Positions 58,096-64,000 of a DNA stretch of 64,000 nucleotides are shown here, piece by piece. Origin of the DNA: Lepas anatifera (taxonomy: Eukaryota; Arthropoda; Thecostraca; Lepadidae). Where the stretch lies: contig JAOTON010001680.1 in the NCBI GenBank assembly GCA_034440635.1, forward strand, positions 1 through 64,000, in the 5' to 3' direction. Below the pieces are notes generated by a model. The model had not been told where the DNA came from and ran no database searches. It saw only the letters and a list, made by a program, of their open reading frames with translations. Within the stretch, counting starts at the first letter, position 1. Every line of letters starts with the position of its first letter. The position numbers and the translations under genes were made by a program.

Positions 58096-59333
58096 TTATT
58101 CTCCCATTTTTGGGTGGTCATGTGAGGACTTACGTGTCCTGTTCCTTAGTCCATCAGTTTTATCGCATTCAATGCTCCGAATTTTCTACCGCTCTTCACC
58201 CTCGGTGCTTGAAGCTCAAGCCTGATGCAATATTTTTTACTGCTGATGCTGCCACTTTGCAATTTCTTTAGCAAAATAACCGCTTATTTCTAAATTTGCT
58301 GTGATTTATACACATTTTTTGCGCCCCTGACATATAACGATGTTTTTGTGTCATTTTAACTCCATAAAAGTCATTCTTGAATCTATAAATTCCCAGCAAG
58401 GTAGGACATTTTCTCGTCCAACTGAACTAGGGCCTTCCCTGAAATGATCACAATACTCTTTGAAAGACCGATGACAACCCACTGAAATTTCGCGGGGAGG
58501 CGGTGTTGCATCACCCCCTAATGCTTGCCGAATATTGTACAAACGTTGTCCAGTTCTTGAAAATTATTACGGACTATACACATTTTATTGTGCGTGTTTT
58601 GCACGAACATGCCTTTAGCTCTTAACACCAGGGAACTATGGCCTCGTGACTGAAGGCATGTGAGGGTTATTTGGACATCAGGACACGTTTTCACACGAAT
58701 CTCTCACGGCTCCTCTCCTCATAAAAGGTCACAAAAACAATTCAAAAATCCAATGATAATGATGTGTGGCTTCTATCGAATCACATCAGTGTTAAATCTA
58801 AGTCAGAGCTGATGGCCTATCCATAAATTACGTAACATGTGTTCTTATAATTTTAACCTACCTCCCTCATGGTAATACTTCCTTACGCCCTGTTGTAACA
58901 TCTAACAAAATGATTGCTGACTTCCCACCCCCTGTTTTTCCTTAGGTACTTTATGGACGGTCTCTTTCTCATCGTTTGATCCTGTCCTAGGTCAGGGCCT
59001 ATAACTTGGGAAACTGCTTCCAATACATTACAAAAGCTTCGGTTTATGTCGACCTGATGTGGTCAGGAAGGGTCTGGACGGGATTGAGATCGTACACGTG
59101 TATTGTCGTTTACAACACAAACTATCCTATAATCCGAAACACCTATCGATCACAGTGAGGACAACTCCGCACATGATCGAGGGGTAGAACGCTACCCCTT
59201 CTCCGAGCACCGGAAAAATGTTCCACAATAAATACTTGGGTAAACACATGGAGCTGCGCGCCTCAGGGTTCGGTGGGTGAGTGAGTCAGTGAGCCCCTTT
59301 CCGTGACCGCTACGAGGCGGGGGATCCCTAAGA
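58096..59333. other. Intergenic DNA, no gene recognised
   Basis: Single-copy sequence with only short frames. Confidence 0.45.
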
Positions 59334-60292
59334 TAGGGGAGACCGGGGCTGGTTGCATCACGGGTTGAATGCATCAGGGGCTGTAACTAAAAAAATATTC
59401 ACTAGATAACAGTTTAAGCGGGCCCACTAGAACCGCGCACGCGCAATGTCTTCCCGGTAAAGAAACCAGCGAAGGCGGTCGGCCGATACCAGGTGAGGAG
59501 GCAAAAACTCATTTTTTTAGGGTGAAAGCATTTTTTAGCATGTTACATTAAGTTTTAAATGAAATACAAGATAACATGCACGCTGGTCATAAGCTTGGTA
59601 GGTTAAAGTGTGTTTCTCCAGTCTTCAATTGAGGCAAAGACGTTTGGCGGGACCTCTTGGTTTGTTCAATATTTGGCGCCACGATTGATTCAGGACAGGG
59701 ACGGGGCAAGACGAATCGTTTTTCTCGGGGCAGGTTGAAACATTGTTGCAACCTACCTCGGCGCTAAGTTTATGTTGTTGTGTTGTTATGTTGTTTAGGG
59801 GCAAATTGAATAGTCATAAGGATGTATTATTACAATGATTATTGACATGGGCGCCGAAAGTAGGGGAGGAGCGCCTCACTTTCGAGAAGCAAGTGCTATA
59901 TCTGTCACCAATGTGACTCTGACTCTGAGTAGGTCCGATGGGAATCGTGCCTACCAAGGAAGCGTGCCTCCGCTGAGTGGGAAACGTGCCTACCAATAAA
60001 GCGAATCTGACGTTGTATTGTGTTTCTGTGCACTAATTCTTCACGATGCAAGCTGCCCCGGGAACTGATGCAACTTACCCCGGCATGGGGGCAGTTTGCA
60101 TCAGGTGCAGAGCTGATTTCAAAAGTGTATTGTGGTAAAATGTATTTGTTTTTGGAAAAAAAGATTAACCGTCGTTTGGTGGGGAAAATAGCTTTATTTT
60201 GAATGGTGGTATCCAATTTTCGATAGATCTTGTGGATTATTAGCTACGGAGGGAAAAGTATAAAATGATTCAACCAGCCCCGGTCTCCCCTA
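59334..60292. mobile_element. ~960-bp element with 20-bp terminal inverted repeats
   Basis: The left end TAGGGGAGACCGGGGCTGG and the right end are inverted copies over at least 20 bp (59335-59358 against 60269-60292). Both ends are bordered by TA, consistent with a TA-target element (Tc1/mariner-like). The same sequence also recurs in weaker form inside: 'cggggcaggttgaaac' near 59730, and 'aactgatgcaacttacccc' plus 'gggggcagtttgcatc' near 60055-60105. A fragment of the CAGGGGCGC MITE (CATGGGCGCCGAAAG, ~59847) is nested. No transposase. Confidence 0.8.
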
Positions 60293-61709
60293 CGCCAAGG
60301 CGGTCACAAATACGGGCACCCGGCCCATGTGTCATGTGTATGTGCATGTGTGTGTACGCGCGGAGAATGACGACCCACCGACGCAAGACGGGCCAAGAAC
60401 ATAAAATTTGGTCACGAAAGTGGCCGAAGTGGGAAGTAGGAAATGAGTGCGGATCCTACCACTGACTAGCTGCTAACTCGAGCAAATAGCGTAGCCAATC
60501 CACAGCCATGCTACTGCAATTTGGCTAGCTTTGGTCCATCCCAGGTGACAGTGGTGCGAGCTGCAACTGCTTTATCATTTAGAGAAATCAAGACATTTCC
60601 CCAATAGCCCAGTATTTTGCCTCGGAAAAATACTGGGCCCGCCTCTGCGAGAGCACCTGATACTGCGACGCGCCTGACCTTGCCCGCAGCGGTTCTTGGT
60701 CACCTGAAGGGTCGTAAAGCGTGGAATGCGCAGCGTACTACGGTTTACAACCAACGCGTCACGTGGGCAATCTTTGTAACAAGATGAATGAACGAATGAC
60801 CTGACATCTGTTGTTTGGGAAACAGGGTTTTAGTTCTGATGGGCCATATCGTGTGGCGCATGTGTCGAGGGTAACGCAGCCTTAATGCGCTCATCTGCTG
60901 AATATCGTATCCTTACAGCAGTTGAAGAATGATCTCAAATAGGACATATATTTGTTCCGTAATAGGCAAAGTGAAAAATATGCCTACCGGACATAATTTC
61001 CTGAGTGGACAGCTAATTTTTTGGTTATCGTTTATACGTTCATAAGATGTGACATGGTTTCGAATTTGAAAATATTCATTGGGTTTGTTTAAATTTTTTC
61101 GGTATTTATCAATCACCAAAAAATTGGGATGTCTTGGGTGTCGTTTTAAAGAAAATATTTCATGGATTCTCTTTCAATTGATGACGTTATCATGAACATG
61201 TGCCTTTGATTTTTTAAATATTGAACTGTAGGTGACCAAATATTTGAGTACAATGCGTATAAAATTAATAAAATTGTCATTTGTCCGCAAGTGAATAAAT
61301 TACATTTCATGTGTGTAGCTGCATTATTGTGCACATGGGTCGTGCACTGCTATTTTGGTGCAACCATATTATACATTTAATATCTTTGGGTTCATTCATA
61401 CTCTCTTCTGTCGGTTGTCTGCGGGTCGTTGAGAAAACGACAATCCCATGACTAGCCAAGGCATGCTCACAAACGAGCAGTTGACACAGCTCAGAATTTT
61501 AATTTCCTCTATGGTCATGCGGAAGAGGCATAACATAATTGCTCGTTGAAATGTGACATCATTTCCCAACGGAAGTATAGAGAAGCAGTTAATCTCACTG
61601 CAACATCGTACGTCCCGATATATAATGAACCAAGTTATTATGATATATAGGTTTTTGCCTTAAGCAAAGCCGGGGGAGCACATGCAGGTAAAGACCAACT
61701 ATGACCATC
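60293..61709. other. Intergenic DNA, no gene recognised
   Basis: Single-copy DNA. Short frames on both strands only. Confidence 0.45.
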
Positions 61710-62562
61710 TTAAGACGCGCATTGACGGGGATCTGAGCCACTTTCGCCTTGACGGGGGCGGGTACCCGCCGGTACCCGCCCCCCCCAAGATCTCGAGAAC
61801 CGCGCCAGGTAGCGAAAAACGGTAAACGGTGTTGGATAGCCCATCCACTTCTCAATCGAAAATATTTGAACTATTTTTTGTCAGGTGATATTTAAGGTCA
61901 CTAGAGGTCAAAACATGCCGTCATAGGGATAACATGTAAATGAAGTTTTTCGGCCATTTCACCTGAACAAGTAAAGATAGAGCAAAATTATTCGAACTGT
62001 ATGAATCCTCGAACCAAGCCGAATCTAATGATATAGAATATGACCTTGCTAGGTCAAGTCAAGGATTTGACCTGACCTGAGGTCAGGTCAAGGTCAAAGT
62101 GAGTAGAATACATATCATTATAGCCGCAATGACGATGTAAATCAAATGCAGTTAAAATCAATGTTATATCTCTATGCACTACTGAGTTATTCAGTTAAAA
62201 CCATTTTCCCATGTATTTCCAATGGAGAGGTCATGGCTCGTGCCAGACCTTAGGTCATCGATATCAAAAACACCGGAACATGTTTAGAGAACTCGGTGGG
62301 GCCATTGTGCGATATGAGTTTCAGTGGGATTAATTCTCCCTGTTCTGACTTATGCTATCTTAAACTTTGTTTGAGGTCAGGGCACTTGACCTCTACTGGC
62401 GACCTGACCTGAGATGACCTAACCTTAAAATTTTGACAAAAGTTGTAAAACATGATGAGGGAAAAGATATGCCAAGTACGGCAGCGCTACGCGCCGCCGT
62501 TCTTATGCTGTCTTCGAAAAACCCGAGGGGGCGGGTACCCGCCCCGTCAATGCGCGTGTTAA
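61710..62562 (-). mobile_element. TTAA-flanked AGGTCA-rich element, family II, complete, inverted
   Basis: Left end TTAAgacgcgcattgacgggg (TTAA 61710-61713) and right end 'ccccgtcaatgcgcgtgTTAA' (TTAA 62559-62562) are terminal inverted repeats over about 20 bp. The interior is the reverse complement of 43279-44091. It includes the 23-bp inverted repeat of AGGTCA half-sites at 62068-62090 and a GC hairpin near 62490. No coding capacity. Confidence 0.88.
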
Positions 62563-63534
62563 CCCTCGCCTCTGTGGGGGATGTTTAAACAACCCCTCGG
62601 GCTTTCCCAGCGGCACGAAAAAACGGCGTCGCGAAGCGCCGCCGTACTTGACGCACCTAATTCTTGATCGATTCCGCAAATTTCCGCAAAATCTTAAGCT
62701 TGGGTCATGTCAGTTCAGGTCACCAGTGCAGCTCAAGTGACCTCACCTAAAATAAGTAAGAAATGGGAGAATCTATCGGATTGAAACTTATAACACATAA
62801 TGGCCCCACTGAGTTCTACAAAATGTGTTCCGGGATTTTTCATATCGATGACCTAAGGTCAAGTATGGATCATGACCTGTCCATTGGAAATACATGGGAT
62901 AAACAGAAATTGGGCTGTATTTGTGTAGATATAGCTGATGATACCTTCATATTCTCCAGATCACAGTATCCTGGGCCCCTTTCCAGGTTCATGTTGCAAT
63001 TTTTTACCCGTGACCATTGAGAGGTCATCTGGAGCTACTTAAGCATTTTTCAGACTTAGGTCAATAACTTTGTATGAAATGATGGCATAGCTTTTATTTT
63101 TGTACCATGGCGTTTGAATTGCTATTGCGAGTCGATTGATATGCATATTGACTGTGAAGTCAAAAAGTGAGCTCCACCTGACCTGAGGTCAAGTCATTTT
63201 TTTACCTAGTATGGGCATTTAGCACATTGTACTTTATTCGATTCACCGTGACGAGAGGAAGGGAACGGTGCCTACAAAATAATTCTAACTCAACTCTGTG
63301 AGATGCTAGAACCCAAAAACTTTGCTCAAAATGACAACTTCTTTAACCTGTCATGACCACAATATTGACCTGAGCCAAAAAGTGACTGATATAGTTCCTT
63401 CATGAATTTGTATGAGCTATGCACCAGCTTTCGCGCTTTTTCGCTATCCCACATAGGGGTCGAGTTCAAGGGTGATGATCAAACACCCCCACCAGGGTGA
63501 AGGTGGCTCGGAGGCCCACCGGGCCGCGAGTTAA
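62559..63534 (+). mobile_element. TTAA-flanked AGGTCA-rich element, family I, complete
   Basis: Starts TTAACCCTCGCC, immediately sharing the TTAA of the preceding family II element, and ends 'ccaccgggccgcgagTTAA' (63531-63534). Colinear with 14847-16056: GC hairpin near 62624, 'ggtcatgtcagttcaggtca' and 'accagggtgaaggtggctcg' at the right end. The short plus frame 62763-63020 is not supported as a gene. Confidence 0.85.
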
Positions 63535-64000
63535 GCTGAACGCAGGTTTAGAGAAAATATGCATTCTAAAGCGGGATCCAAAATAAGTAGACCTAAGAGC
63601 TGTAACAAAACTCGTACTACAACAGGGGGCACACCCCAAAATAAGTGCATTTTTGCAGACTTAAAAAATGGGGGGCACACTTAGGTGTCGGCACACTCTC
63701 AAAACTTCCTCCCCCCACACGAAATTCTGGGTGCACCACTGCCCCGCGCAGCACCCGGTTCATTAGTTTTGTGGCAGTGCTCAGACATAATCATCGGTGA
63801 TTTTGTTGTGTACCCTGGTTTTATCATCATAACATCAGCAAGATTACCAGAGGCAAGGCAGGTTCACATGTATCTTGGGTTTACATGCCTACTCTCAGTA
63901 CATTTCCACTAGCCAAGGAATTTATATCTCAATCTTCTGGCAAAGGTGAGACCAAGACGTCTGCTTTCTGGAACAGTCGGCGTATTGCTGACAAGGAACT
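63535..64000. other. Intergenic DNA with transposon-like fragments
   Basis: 'gggggcacaccccaaaataag' and 'ggggggcacacttagg' (63625-63690) look like a decayed DNA-transposon end. No gene recognised. Confidence 0.4.

Overview
This looks like repeat-dominated nuclear DNA from an invertebrate animal, probably an arthropod. There is no bacterial operon structure. The one intact gene-like reading frame, at 51957-52904, encodes a secreted CAP/SCP protein with the cysteine layout of arthropod venom-allergen-5 proteins. A Ty3/Gypsy-type retrotransposon and many short non-autonomous DNA transposons are also present. The arthropod placement rests mainly on the CAP protein and is not certain.

Layout. 1175-12640 is a mosaic of duplicated modules: clusters of a TGCGCATGCGCA palindrome, AT-rich arms, a constant 66-bp hub, a ~760-bp block and 50-bp minisatellite arrays. 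Parts recur at 22441-26785 and 38946-43278. 12641-14754 is GC-rich unique DNA with an RFX-type X-box. 14755-17170 is an alternating degenerate tandem repeat interrupted by a TTAA-flanked element. 17849-20376 is an array of sixteen 158-bp monomers, followed by GC-rich DNA to 22440. 28529-35789 is a decayed Gypsy element with a 5' LTR, a hairpin-bearing leader, gag, a protease-RT-RNase H-integrase pol and a third reading frame. No matching 3' LTR was found. 37100-37977, 43279-44091, 47191-48148, 61710-62562 and 62559-63534 are further TTAA-flanked elements packed with AGGTCA half-sites. 46431-50613 is a degenerate ~25-bp repeat carrying three periodic copies of a ~303-bp element. 51957-52904 is the CAP gene. 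59334-60292 is another element with terminal inverted repeats.

How the parts relate. Most sequence here is explained by duplication and transposition, not by interacting genes. Three results are well supported by direct comparison inside the window. First, the 66-bp hub joins two kinds of left arm to two kinds of right arm in all four combinations. Second, two AGGTCA-rich elements have uninterrupted paralogous target sites elsewhere in the window, which fixes their boundaries and a TTAA target. Third, in the 158-bp array about 100 bp of every monomer is essentially invariant, while the other ~58 bp varies and forms a trimeric higher-order pattern over monomers 1-9. The Gypsy element also carries a strong splice donor just after its primer-binding site and a strong branch-point/acceptor before its third ORF, which suggests a spliced mRNA.
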